This document shows, one piece after another, positions 16,946-25,124 of a stretch of 64,000 nucleotides of DNA. The position numbers were made by a program, and so were the translations under genes. The stretch comes from CAVEFW01 sp963643505 (GTDB lineage Bacteria; Actinomycetota; Coriobacteriia; Coriobacteriales; Eggerthellaceae). The notes below the pieces were generated by a model. That model was given only the letters and a program-made list of their open reading frames with translations, did no database searches and was not told the origin of the DNA. Each line of letters opens with the position of its first letter. Positions within the stretch are counted from its first letter, which is position 1. The stretch spans positions 1 to 64,000 of the forward strand of contig CAVIKF010000006.1 of assembly GCA_963643505.1 (NCBI GenBank), read 5' to 3'.

Positions 16946-17908
16946 ATGCAAACCCTCTCCAGCCTGAACAACACCTTGCTTTCCCAAATCGATCCCGATC
17001 TGGCCAAAGCAGCACGCGCGGCCCGAATCCAGACCGCCTTCGCCGAGTCGCTCATGGCTTCCATGGAAACCCCTGAGGCTGGAGCGTTCATGTTGGAGCA
17101 CATCCAAGCGGTCTACGTGATGAAGGATGGTGCACCGCGCAAATCAGGCAAGGTCCCCATCGTCTTGCGTATCTACAGCGACGACAGCGTCGTTCGTACC
17201 GAGCTCGACGCGCGTCAGGAATGGGTTCGCCTCCAACTCGCCAGGCGCGGCATCCGCTATGACAAGATGATCATCCATGCCTCAAGGTACGGCATGCGAA
17301 AACGCCGTCCCTTTGCACGCTTCCTCGAAAACGTCAACGAGGAGAAGGGCAGCGTCTCCCACGATGTGACCCGCCACAACCTCACTTCAACCGAAATCGA
17401 AACCCTTGCCTCACGGGTGAAGAACCCCGAAATCTCCGCGGCCTTGCGCTGCGCTATGGACGCCACCACCGCACAAAACACCGTATCTTCCCAAGATGGG
17501 GCCTCAAGGAGAGGTGGTGTCAATGCCAATCCTATGGTGGAAAAGCTCGAAACGCTGAAACGCGCCTTTTGCCTCACCTTCGGCGAGAACGCGGAGGTCG
17601 TGTTGGAGAAGATCAACGCGGCCTACCTTACCCCTCTGACCAAGATAGACGACGTCCCGTTGCGCCTCCAAAAGAACCGCTGCGTCCTGTTCAGCGCCGA
17701 CCCTCGCTTTTCGACAATCATGGATGCCTACGATTCCCAGATTCGAAAATGCGCCTACCGCCTTGGCCTGCGTATTTATGGTCGCATAACCCTACGCACC
17801 ACTCCCGAAGGTTTTGACGACAAGCGAGCCTTCCCTCCCCTGTCAGCCCCCATAGTGGTATCCCTCGGTGCCAACGAAAAACACAAATCCGAGGATCCCC
17901 AACACTGA
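16946..17908 (+). CDS. Protein with two DciA/DUF721-like modules
   Basis: Not recognised with certainty. The 320-residue product seems internally duplicated. An N-terminal module (about 25-125) contains VPIVLRIYSDDSVVRTELDA and a C-terminal module (about 205-310) contains CVLFSADPRFSTIMDAYDSQ. Each is a beta strand followed by an amphipathic helix, then a basic beta hairpin ending in an R/K-rich stretch, a pattern recalling the DUF721 fold of DciA, the bacterial helicase loader. The start at 16946 is chosen for AAAGGA 5 nt upstream. It is monocistronic and converges with metA across a repeat-filled spacer. Confidence 0.5.
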   Translation: MQTLSSLNNTLLSQIDPDLAKAARAARIQTAFAESLMASMETPEAGAFMLEHIQAVYVMKDGAPRKSGKVPIVLRIYSDDSVVRTELDARQEWVRLQLARRGIRYDKMIIHASRYGMRKRRPFARFLENVNEEKGSVSHDVTRHNLTSTEIETLASRVKNPEISAALRCAMDATTAQNTVSSQDGASRRGGVNANPMVEKLETLKRAFCLTFGENAEVVLEKINAAYLTPLTKIDDVPLRLQKNRCVLFSADPRFSTIMDAYDSQIRKCAYRLGLRIYGRITLRTTPEGFDDKRAFPPLSAPIVVSLGANEKHKSEDPQH

Positions 17909-17921
17909 GATGAACACCAAA

Positions 17922-18090
17922 CAGCGGCTCCTCGATCTGCTGGACATCGTTTGGTTGCTCGTTGTCCGTCCACCCCAAACCCAACGGCGGCTCCCCGATC
18001 TGTTGGACGTCGCGCTCCTACTCGGTGTCGATCCACCCGCTCCAAGCCAAAGGCAGCGCGGGGTCTGGTAAAACTACTCGACGCCCGCCT
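17922..18090 (-). repeat. 63-bp tandem repeats matching the metA 3' end
   Basis: Units start at 17922 and 17985 (GCGGCTCCYCGATCTG, period 63). On the minus strand the metA end TTGGAGC-AGGCGGGCGTCGAGTAG is echoed as TTGGAGC-GGGTGGATCGACACCGAGTAG, with the stop codon preserved, and again as TTGGGGT-GGACGGACAACGAGCAA. Confidence 0.85.
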
Positions 18091-18997
18091 GCTCCAAATC
18101 GTAGGGAGTGGTCTGATAAACGTAGTAGTTCAACCAATTGGTATACAGAAGCTGGGCGTGGGCGCGCCACGTGGAAAGCGGTTGTTTTGTCGGGTCATCG
18201 TCGGGAAAGTAGTTCGCGGGAACCTGTATGTCGAGACCCTTGGCAATGTCACGGTCATATTCGGCCTTGAGCGTCTCGCGATCATATTCGGGGTGACCGA
18301 ACACGAAGAAGCGACGGCTGTCGACGCTCTTTGCGATATAGACGCCGGCCACATCGGACACGGCGACCAGCTCAAGCTCGGGATTTTTCTCAATATCCCA
18401 AGCGAGCACCTCGGTATAGCGCGAATGAGGCGCTTGGAACACGTCGTTGAACCCTCGAACGAGCGGGCTGTGCCTCTTGACAAGCGTGTGGTCAAACACC
18501 CCGAACATCTTCTTGTCGAGCACATGTTTCGGCACACCATAGTGATAGTAGATGCCAGCCTGGGCACCCCAACAGATATGCAAGGTGGAATGGACATTGG
18601 TACGGGACCACTCCATGATCTTGCACAGCTCGGGCCAATAGTCCACGTCCTCGAAATCAAGAAGCTCCACCGGCGCACCGGTGATGATCATGCCGTCATA
18701 GTGGCGGTCCTTGACCTGTTCAAAGGTGCGATAGAACGTCTCCAGGTGCTCCTCGGACACATGTTTTGCGATATGGGTCGCCGTTTGGAGCAACTCCACC
18801 TCGACTTGAAGCGGCGTGTTGGACAACTTGCGAAGGATCTGGGTCTCTGTGGTGATCTTGGTAGGCATAAGGTTTAGCAACAGCACGTGCAAAGGGCGGA
18901 TGTCTTGGTGCATCGCGCGGTATTCCGTCATGACGAAGATGTTCTCACGCTCGAGAGTCGCAGTTGCGGGCAACTGGTCAGGAATACGAATAGGCAT
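18074..18997 (-). CDS. metA: Homoserine O-acetyltransferase (MetA-type)
   Basis: Activates homoserine for methionine synthesis. The 307-residue protein has the canonical catalytic set at canonical numbers: Cys142 (HICWGAQAG), His235 and Glu237 (HPEYD). Residue 111 is Glu (TGAPVELL). In this family Glu111 is associated with acetyl-CoA use and Gly with succinyl-CoA, so O-acetylhomoserine is the predicted product although the family is often labelled succinyltransferase. ATG 18997 with AAAGGTGG upstream is chosen; the in-frame extension to 19468 is non-homologous. It is divergent from the O-acetylhomoserine sulfhydrylase, which would use its product. Confidence 0.94.
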   Translation of the reverse strand: MPIRIPDQLPATATLERENIFVMTEYRAMHQDIRPLHVLLLNLMPTKITTETQILRKLSNTPLQVEVELLQTATHIAKHVSEEHLETFYRTFEQVKDRHYDGMIITGAPVELLDFEDVDYWPELCKIMEWSRTNVHSTLHICWGAQAGIYYHYGVPKHVLDKKMFGVFDHTLVKRHSPLVRGFNDVFQAPHSRYTEVLAWDIEKNPELELVAVSDVAGVYIAKSVDSRRFFVFGHPEYDRETLKAEYDRDIAKGLDIQVPANYFPDDDPTKQPLSTWRAHAQLLYTNWLNYYVYQTTPYDLEQAGVE

Positions 18998-19197
18998 GGC
19001 GGCCACCTTTCTGGGGCGTTTCAACAATATGGTAATGGTATCAATAATTGCATTTATCGGATTATCGATTATACCGATAGCTAGCCATGTTATAAAACTA
19101 CCACGTATCGGCGATCCAAATCGTTGGGGAGTGGCACAATACCTAACGATGATTTTTACAACAAGCCACAAGAACAAACAACGAAGAAGGAGACGCC
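18998..19197. promoter_or_regulatory. Shared divergent promoter region of metA and the sulfhydrylase
   Basis: This 200-bp AT-rich spacer stands out from its surroundings. TATCGG occurs at 19055-19060, inverted as CCGATA at 19074-19079 (arms of a 25-nt imperfect palindrome), and again direct at 19106-19111. These are candidate half-sites for a methionine or cysteine repressor. No SAM-riboswitch-like structure was recognised. Confidence 0.45.
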
Positions 19198-20475
19198 ATG
19201 AGCGAGCAAATTGGAACAACTTGCGTCCAAGGAGGGTATCATCCCGGTGACGGAGATCCCCGCCAGGTGCCGATCTACCAAAACACCACATGGAAATATG
19301 ACACCAGCGAGCACATGGGGCGCCTGTTCGACCTCGAGGAAGCCGGTTATTTCTACACGCGCCTGCAAAACCCCACCAACGATTTCGTTGCCGCCAAGAT
19401 ATGTGAACTCGAAGGGGGTTCCGCGGCGATGTTGACCAGCTCCGGCCAGGCCGCCAACTTCTTTGCAATCTTCAACATTGCAGGCGCCGGCGACCACGTC
19501 ATCGCCAGCACGGCAATCTACGGCGGAACCTTCAACCTGCTCAAGCACACCATGGCGCGCATGGGTCTCGAGACGACCTTCGTCGACCCCAAATGCACCG
19601 ACGAGGAGCTCGAGGCGGCTTTCCGCCCTAACACGAAGGCGGTATTCGGTGAGACCATCGCCAACCCCGCACTGACCGTGTTCGATATCGAGCGTTTTGC
19701 AAACGCAGCCCATGCCCACGGCGTGCCATTGATCGTCGACAATACGTTCCCCACCCCGGTCATGTGCCGCCCGATCGAGTGGGGAGCCGACATCGTGACC
19801 CACTCCACCACGAAATACATGGACGGCCACGGCGCGACCGTCGGCGGAGCCATCGTCGATTCCGGCAAGTTTGATTGGGCGGCTAATGACAAGTTCCCCG
19901 GCCTCACCACTCCCGACGAGAGCTATCACGGGGTCGTCTACACGGAGAAATTCGGTCTCGAAGGCGCCTTCATCACCAAGGCCACAAGTCAGCTGATGCG
20001 CGACTTCGGGTCCATCCAGGCACCGCAGAATGCCTTCCTGCTCAACATCGGTCTCGAGAGCCTCCACCTGCGCATTCGTCGCCATTGCGACAACGGCCTT
20101 GCCGTGGCACAACACCTTGCCAACCACCCGAAGGTCGCTTGGGTGCGCTATCCCAGCCTCGAGGGCGACGAGAACTATGAACTTGCCAAGAAGTATCTGC
20201 CGTGCGGCTCTTGCGGCGTCGTCAGCTTCGCTCCCGTAGGGGGCCGCGCGGCAGCAGAGGTCTTCATGAAGAATCTGAATCTTGCCCAAATCGCCACCCA
20301 TGTGGCCGACGCGCGCACATGCGTGCTTCATCCGGCAAACGCCACCCATCGCCAAATGAACGACGCCGAGCTCATCGAGTGCGGTATCACGCCCGACCTC
20401 GTGCGTCTGAGCTGTGGTATCGAGGATGTCACAGACCTCATTGCCGACCTTGATCAGGCACTTGAGGCCATCTAG
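19198..20475 (+). CDS. O-acetylhomoserine sulfhydrylase (PLP-dependent)
   Basis: Cys/Met-metabolism PLP family. Predicted to replace the acetyl group of O-acetylhomoserine with sulfide (homocysteine) or methanethiol (methionine). The 425 residues match the OAHS subgroup. Motifs: YTRLQNPTND, SSGQAANFFAIFNI, the PLP phosphate region, DNTFPTP and Lys206 in THSTTKYMDGHG. AAGGAG sits 7 nt before the ATG. It is divergently transcribed from metA, forming the direct-sulfhydrylation route. Cystathionine-type lyase activity is less likely given the longer chain and the OAHS-type glycine-rich loop. Confidence 0.92.
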   Translation: MSEQIGTTCVQGGYHPGDGDPRQVPIYQNTTWKYDTSEHMGRLFDLEEAGYFYTRLQNPTNDFVAAKICELEGGSAAMLTSSGQAANFFAIFNIAGAGDHVIASTAIYGGTFNLLKHTMARMGLETTFVDPKCTDEELEAAFRPNTKAVFGETIANPALTVFDIERFANAAHAHGVPLIVDNTFPTPVMCRPIEWGADIVTHSTTKYMDGHGATVGGAIVDSGKFDWAANDKFPGLTTPDESYHGVVYTEKFGLEGAFITKATSQLMRDFGSIQAPQNAFLLNIGLESLHLRIRRHCDNGLAVAQHLANHPKVAWVRYPSLEGDENYELAKKYLPCGSCGVVSFAPVGGRAAAEVFMKNLNLAQIATHVADARTCVLHPANATHRQMNDAELIECGITPDLVRLSCGIEDVTDLIADLDQALEAI

Positions 20476-20575
20476 GGCCAAACACCCCGAGATCCCGCCT
20501 CATACCCGCGGCGTCCTTTGACTGGGCCCCGAAGCCCCGTCTCATACCCAAGCGATCCCTTCGCCGCTAGACTAG
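20463..20575 (+). repeat. Imperfect tandem duplication after the sulfhydrylase stop
   Basis: CATCTAGGGCC-AAACACCCCGAG followed by CCGCCTCATACCCGCGGCG is repeated as GACTGGGCCCCGAAG followed by CCGTCTCATACCCAAGCGA. The period is about 47 bp, and it begins at the stop codon. Confidence 0.6.
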
Positions 20576-20580
20576 GAAAC

Positions 20581-21555
20581 ATGGAAAAGCAAGACGCACA
20601 ACCAACCATTGACGCGACGCTGTTGCCGACGAGGTGCGACTGGTGTCCCCGACGATGCGGAGCCAATCGCGCTGTGGGCGAGCGTGGCGTTTGCGGCGCG
20701 GACAACACGTTGCGCATCGCCCGCGCCGCCCTCCACCATTGGGAGGAACCTCCCATCAGCGGAAAGAGCGGGTCAGGAACCGTATTCTTCAGCTATTGCC
20801 CCCTGCGTTGCGCCTATTGCCAAAACCGCCATATCGCCCTCGGTGACACCGGAACCGCCATCACTCTCGAGCGCCTTGTGGAAATCTTTTTCGAGCTTAA
20901 GGAGCAAGGGGCACTCAACCTCAACATGGTCACTCCTACCCATTACACCCCGCTCATCGTTGAGGCAATCAGGAGGGCGCGCTCCCAGGGTATGGGATTG
21001 CCTGTTGTGTGGAATACATCGGGGTACGAAACACCTGAGGCGATCGCCGGACTCGACGGCATCGTGGACATCTACCTAACGGACTTCAAGTACGCCAACA
21101 AGACGTCAGCCCGCGCCTATTCCCACGCCGCCGACTATCCCGCTGTTGCCCATGCCGCCCTTGAGGCCATGATCGCCCAAGTCGGCACGCCACAGTTTGA
21201 CAACTATCGCGGGCAAAGACGGTTGACTCGCGGCGTGGTGGTGCGCCATCTGCTCTTGCCTGGCCACCTCAACGACTCACATGCCGTGGTCGCGATGTTG
21301 GCAAGCCACTTCCGCGGCCGCGTACTTGTCTCCCTCATGAACCAGTACACACCCGTCATCGACCCCAACGACCCCGCCGCCCGACAATTCCCCAACTTGT
21401 TGCTCCACCCCTCAAGCGAAGAATACGAGCTCTTGCTCGACTACGCCGACGACCTCGGCCTCGACGAGTATTTTTGGCAAGACGGAGAAGCGGACCAGGA
21501 AAGTTTCATACCCCCCTTCGATATGACCGGGGTCTTCAAGACCTCCTCTCAATAG
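20581..21555 (+). CDS. PflX-like radical SAM protein
   Basis: Belongs to the group annotated as putative pyruvate formate-lyase activating enzyme homologues (COG1313). The 324 residues carry an N-terminal Cys cluster (Cys19, 22, 26 and 38: CDWCPRRC and GVCGA) and the radical SAM motif CPLRCAYCQN (Cys73, 77, 80). Later signatures are VTPTHYTP, WNTSGYE, YLTDFKY and RHLLLPGH. The substrate is unknown. The start at 20581 follows AGGA. It is monocistronic on the plus strand, converging on the zinc-ribbon protein gene. Confidence 0.88.
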   Translation: MEKQDAQPTIDATLLPTRCDWCPRRCGANRAVGERGVCGADNTLRIARAALHHWEEPPISGKSGSGTVFFSYCPLRCAYCQNRHIALGDTGTAITLERLVEIFFELKEQGALNLNMVTPTHYTPLIVEAIRRARSQGMGLPVVWNTSGYETPEAIAGLDGIVDIYLTDFKYANKTSARAYSHAADYPAVAHAALEAMIAQVGTPQFDNYRGQRRLTRGVVVRHLLLPGHLNDSHAVVAMLASHFRGRVLVSLMNQYTPVIDPNDPAARQFPNLLLHPSSEEYELLLDYADDLGLDEYFWQDGEADQESFIPPFDMTGVFKTSSQ

Positions 21556-21680
21556 GCCCGCGCGACAACCCGCGGCGACTCGCAATAGCCTCCCCCGCGG
21601 CGCTCCAAAACAAGCGATAGGCCCCGCAGCAAACCCGCAGCAAACGACAATCCGCGACGACTCGCAATAGCCTCCACGAC
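21540..21680 (+). repeat. Four tandem echoes of the radical SAM gene 3' end, each with TAG
   Basis: The gene end CTCTCAATAGGCCCGCG recurs as CTCGCAATAGCCTCCCC, AAGCGATAGGCCCCGC and CTCGCAATAGCCTCCACG. Spacing is about 30-60 bp. All four copies keep an A-TAG stop triplet. Confidence 0.85.
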
Positions 21681-21719
21681 AAAAAGACGCTCCCGCCGAA
21701 TCACGACAGAAGCGTCTTG
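21680..21719 (-). terminator. Terminator of the zinc-ribbon/DUF4013 gene
   Basis: On the minus strand AAGACGCT (21711-21718) pairs with AGCGTCTT (21684-21691) and is followed by TTT; it lies about 40 bp past the gene's stop. Confidence 0.8.
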
Positions 21720-21757
21720 TGTGGGAGAAAAGCCTTAACGCTTGGTGCAGGAAAAAC

Positions 21758-22753
21758 CTACTCGGCAGGCGTCTCCACCTTGGCATCCGAGGCGTCGTTC
21801 TTGAAAGGATGCTCGACCTTCAAAGCCTCGACATCCTCAGCAGCCTTCCCATCCTCCAAAGCCTCAGCAGCCCATTCGGGGGCGGTACGGTTCACCCAGT
21901 GGCCAACGGCACGCATGGTCCAAAGCTCGACAAATCCCTCCATAAGAAAAGCAACAATGAAGGCGATGACAAACGCAACAAGATAGGAAGCGGACATGCC
22001 AATCAGCGCAACAGGGTTACTCATGAAATACGACTGCGTATAGCTGCTCATGCTCGCAAGCGCCGGATAGTTGAACAGCGACACGATGGCAAAGATGATC
22101 ACAATGATGGCAAAGGTCACCAAGCCCCCAAGAATACCCGGGATTAAGGTTGCGAACACCAAGCTTCCGAGTTTTTTACGGTATACGCGGAACAGCTCGG
22201 AGAGGTCAAACGCACTGGCGATTTTGCCCGTGGCACCGACACGCATCAACGCCATGTAGTAGAAGGCGTTAGCCATAACGACGCCGACGATGAAGACGAT
22301 ATAGCCAAGAATCGGGATGATGCAGAAGAGCGTCAGGACAGACGCACCCAAGAAGAACAACAACGACAAGAGGAAGGGGACCAAGCCAAGCAGGATGGTT
22401 CTGCGGTCGAAGGAATCGGTGGGCAAAGATCCGACCTTTCCGCGAGCGGCGCCAGAACCCCACTGCAAAATATAGCCGCTCGAATAAAGGTTCAAAACCG
22501 GAACACAATTCATCACCATCAGAAGCAAGATGCGCTTAACCCAATTAGGCGACGAGACGATGTCCGACCACGCCTGGGAAACGCAACCCTTCGGAGCAGG
22601 AGCGTATGTATTCTGGGGATATCCCGGGGCCGGCTGGGGTTGTTGGGTGGAAGCGGGATCCATCACCGGAGCGCCCATGGCGACAGAACAACCACACGTC
22701 GCGCAAAAGGCGGCACCATCTGGCACGTTGTTACCACATTGGGGACAAAACAT
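21758..22753 (-). CDS. Zinc-ribbon, DUF4013-like multipass membrane protein
   Basis: 331 residues. An N-terminal zinc ribbon (Cys3, 6, 17 and 20: FCPQCG and FCATCG) is followed by a proline/glutamine-rich linker and about five or six membrane segments beginning near residue 75 (ILLLMVMNCVPVLNLYSSGYIL). The C-terminal tail is charged. This matches the zinc-ribbon plus DUF4013 architecture, of unknown function. ATG 22753 with AAAGGATC upstream is chosen over a longer frame to 22915. Confidence 0.75.
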   Translation of the reverse strand: MFCPQCGNNVPDGAAFCATCGCSVAMGAPVMDPASTQQPQPAPGYPQNTYAPAPKGCVSQAWSDIVSSPNWVKRILLLMVMNCVPVLNLYSSGYILQWGSGAARGKVGSLPTDSFDRRTILLGLVPFLLSLLFFLGASVLTLFCIIPILGYIVFIVGVVMANAFYYMALMRVGATGKIASAFDLSELFRVYRKKLGSLVFATLIPGILGGLVTFAIIVIIFAIVSLFNYPALASMSSYTQSYFMSNPVALIGMSASYLVAFVIAFIVAFLMEGFVELWTMRAVGHWVNRTAPEWAAEALEDGKAAEDVEALKVEHPFKNDASDAKVETPAE

Positions 22754-22894
22754 AGTGATCCTTTCTCTAGATTCGAAACCAAACACCGCATGTTCACACG
22801 GTGGCATAAGCCAGGCCCAGTATAAAGCAACGCAACACAATGCGCATCCTGGTAAGACGCATCCTGGCAAGACAAACTTGACAAGACGCATCGG

Positions 22895-22926
22895 AAAAAA
22901 GACCGACCCAGTCACGGAGTCGGTCT
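22895..22926 (-). terminator. Terminator of the acidic-tail dehydrogenase-like gene
   Basis: Minus strand AGACCGAC pairs with GTCGGTCT, followed by TTTTT (22895-22900 as A on the plus strand). It lies about 100 bp past the stop of the gene at 23024. Confidence 0.85.
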
Positions 22927-23023
22927 GGAAACGTAAGAAAACGGGGTGTCAACGCGCATCCGGTCGCCCGTGGCGCGTACCTTGCAATCACGAAGCCGAT
23001 CTGGGAACATAAGAGGCCGAGCG
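22917..23023. repeat. Imperfect direct repeat around the terminator
   Basis: GTCGGTCTGGAAACGTAAGA near 22919 recurs as GCCGATCTGGGAACATAAGA near 22995. The first copy forms one arm of the terminator stem. Confidence 0.6.
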
Positions 23024-24130
23024 CTAGTCCTCGAAGTCGTAATCCTCCTGGTCAGCAAGTTCAACATAGTCACGATCGTTGTCGTCGTAACCCGGGTCGT
23101 CGTCAAGGAAGCCATAGTCTTCCTCATCTTCGTCCTCTTCGTCAATCATATCCTCATCACAAGAAGCGTCGTCGAACATGCGCGCCATGATATCGACCAT
23201 CAAGTCGTCGGAGAGCTCCTCGTCATATTCGTCGTAATCGTCGTCATGCTCATGGGCGTGGGTCTCGCCCAACTTTGCTGCGCGTCCCCAATCCAATCCG
23301 ACGGCCTCCACCTCGGATTGGTCACGGAACGCCATAGTAAGAACAGCAGGGCCATTGTCCGCACCACCGATGATGGCGAGGATTTCCAAGAGTTGCAAAC
23401 AGCTTTCAGCTTGGGGAAGCGAGATCTCGGCCTCCTCGGCCGCAGTCAAGGCGGCAGCGAGCTCACCCATCATCATCTCGACGGTGTAGGTGCCACAAAA
23501 ACGACCCTCGTCCACGGCGCGCAGGATAGCGTCGGCGGCAGGAGAGATTGCGCCGGCATTACCCATGGCGGCCTCCCCTATGCCGGCGGGCATCATACGG
23601 ACGGCACGGTAAAGCGCGTCAGCCTCAATAGCCGCCGTGAACTCCGCCATGCTCTGGATCGTATAAGCAGCACGACTCATGCTTGCCGACCCGCATCCCG
23701 TCGTCTCATGAATCGCGCCTACAAGCGTCTGCAGCACGGGAAGCGCTTCCTCGACGGCATCCTTTTCCGCTGCAAGGAAGCAGGCGAGGTTCTCCTTCTC
23801 GGCAAACGCGTTGTCCACGCACCCGTCAAGCACCATAAGAGGCGCCTCGGCAAACATCATCTTGGACGCATCGATGATGGCGAACAGCTCACGCGCGAAC
23901 GTGGGCGTCTCGGCAGACATCTCGATGACAAGCGTGCCCGGAGCAGCCTCTTCCACGATGCCCCCCTCGTCGAAATAGGCGGTTTCCAATGCCGACAGGT
24001 TCGTGAAGTACGTAATGACAATCTCGGCATTGCGAATCTCCTCGACACGGGTATAGCCAGCCGCCTCAAGCTTTGCATCCACGACAGACTCGATGACCTC
24101 GTGGCCACGAAATGCATACAGCTTCTTCAC
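23024..24130 (-). CDS. Divergent beta-hydroxyacid-dehydrogenase-like protein with acidic tail
   Basis: 368 residues. The middle resembles 3-hydroxyisobutyrate dehydrogenase-type enzymes: FTNLSALETAYFDEGG, then GTLVIEMSAETP (cf. VDxSTxxP), a FAEAPLM region (cf. LDAPVSGG) and GCGSASMSRAAYT, where the catalytic GxxGxxxK lysine is expected but Arg is present. The N-terminal GxGxxG nucleotide motif is missing. From about residue 290 the tail is almost wholly Asp/Glu with Tyr and His. Catalysis therefore looks lost. The start is GTG at 24130 with GAGAGGGAA upstream; it sits 30 bp after the DegV gene in one operon. Confidence 0.6.
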   Translation of the reverse strand: MKKLYAFRGHEVIESVVDAKLEAAGYTRVEEIRNAEIVITYFTNLSALETAYFDEGGIVEEAAPGTLVIEMSAETPTFARELFAIIDASKMMFAEAPLMVLDGCVDNAFAEKENLACFLAAEKDAVEEALPVLQTLVGAIHETTGCGSASMSRAAYTIQSMAEFTAAIEADALYRAVRMMPAGIGEAAMGNAGAISPAADAILRAVDEGRFCGTYTVEMMMGELAAALTAAEEAEISLPQAESCLQLLEILAIIGGADNGPAVLTMAFRDQSEVEAVGLDWGRAAKLGETHAHEHDDDYDEYDEELSDDLMVDIMARMFDDASCDEDMIDEEDEDEEDYGFLDDDPGYDDNDRDYVELADQEDYDFED

Positions 24131-24160
24131 AGCAGTTCCCTCTCTCCTCTTGGTCTGGCC

Positions 24161-25084
24161 CTACTCGCCCTTGACACGCATGGCGATACGGTCCGCAAGC
24201 GAAAGGTTCTTGCGACGATCCTCTCCCCAATAGACACAAGCAAGCATGCCAGGTCCAACGTGTGTACCGATGACAGGACCGACGTTGGACTCAATAATCA
24301 CGAGCTTCGGGTCAATCTTGAGCAACAAATCCTTGAGCTTCGCGCAATCCTTGGGACAATCGGAATGAGCGATGATGACGCGACGCACTCCCGGTTCGGA
24401 TACGGCGCCCTTCTCGAACGCCTCGGCGATTTGACGGATGCCCTTCTTGCGACCACGGCTCACGCCCACCAGGGAAAGACGGCCGTCCAAGTCGAAATTG
24501 ATCAGGGGCTTCACGTCAAGCTTGGAACCCAAATAGGCACCGACGCTTGGAAGGCGACCACCGCGGGCGAGGGAATCCAGGTCGTCAACCATGAACAAGC
24601 AACCTATGTAATAGATAGCCTCACTGGCCCAAGTCGCAAGCTCTTTGGCGCTCAGGCCGGCCTCACGTTGGCGCAGGGCCTCCGCGACAATCATTCCCTC
24701 CGCAATCGAGGCGAGCTTGGTGTCAACCACGTAGATCTCGGCATCGGGGAAGTCGCCCTTGACCTGCTCAAGCGCCATACATGCGGAGTCGTACGTACCG
24801 GACAAACCGCTAGAGAAGCAAAGGAAAACAGTAGGGATACCGCTTCGGGCAGCGTTGGCGAGAGTCGTGACCATGCTCATCATGGAGATCTGCGCCGTGG
24901 AGGGAGTCTCCCCTTTGCGGATGCTCTCATAGAAATCATGGGGATCCAAACTCACGAACATGTCGTCGAGACGTTCTCCGTCACTCATGAGATATGGAAA
25001 CTTAAGCAACTCCACGCCCTCGCGGTTTATCATCCAATACGGAAGGTCACAACAGGAATCGATAATGAGATTGCACTTTGTCAT
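24161..25084 (-). CDS. DegV family fatty-acid-binding protein (copy 1)
   Basis: 307 residues with the two-domain DegV fold: IDSCCDLPYWM at the N-terminus, TPSTAQISMM, SSGLSGTYDSA for the fatty-acid carboxylate and GSKLDVKPLINFDLDGRLSLVG. DegV/FakB proteins bind fatty acids and can present them to FakA kinase; no fakA is visible here. ATG 25084 has AAGGAG 8 nt upstream. It is adjacent to a second DegV gene on the same strand, with 40 bp between. Confidence 0.9.
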   Translation of the reverse strand: MTKCNLIIDSCCDLPYWMINREGVELLKFPYLMSDGERLDDMFVSLDPHDFYESIRKGETPSTAQISMMSMVTTLANAARSGIPTVFLCFSSGLSGTYDSACMALEQVKGDFPDAEIYVVDTKLASIAEGMIVAEALRQREAGLSAKELATWASEAIYYIGCLFMVDDLDSLARGGRLPSVGAYLGSKLDVKPLINFDLDGRLSLVGVSRGRKKGIRQIAEAFEKGAVSEPGVRRVIIAHSDCPKDCAKLKDLLLKIDPKLVIIESNVGPVIGTHVGPGMLACVYWGEDRRKNLSLADRIAMRVKGE

Positions 25085-25124
25085 CGTGGCCACTCCTTTC
25101 TTCTTTGCGTTTCGCTAATGATAC

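Noticed and set aside
18998..19197. SAM riboswitch or T-box upstream of the methionine genes
   Set aside because: No characteristic stems, T-box core or terminator pair could be drawn in this 200-bp spacer.
18074..19468. Long N-terminal extension of MetA
   Set aside because: The extra 157 codons have no ribosome site, run through the divergent promoter and are unlike MetA; numbering from 18997 places every catalytic residue correctly.
19156..20481. 441-codon frame antisense to the sulfhydrylase
   Set aside because: It covers the same bases as a well-supported PLP enzyme; it is a shadow frame.
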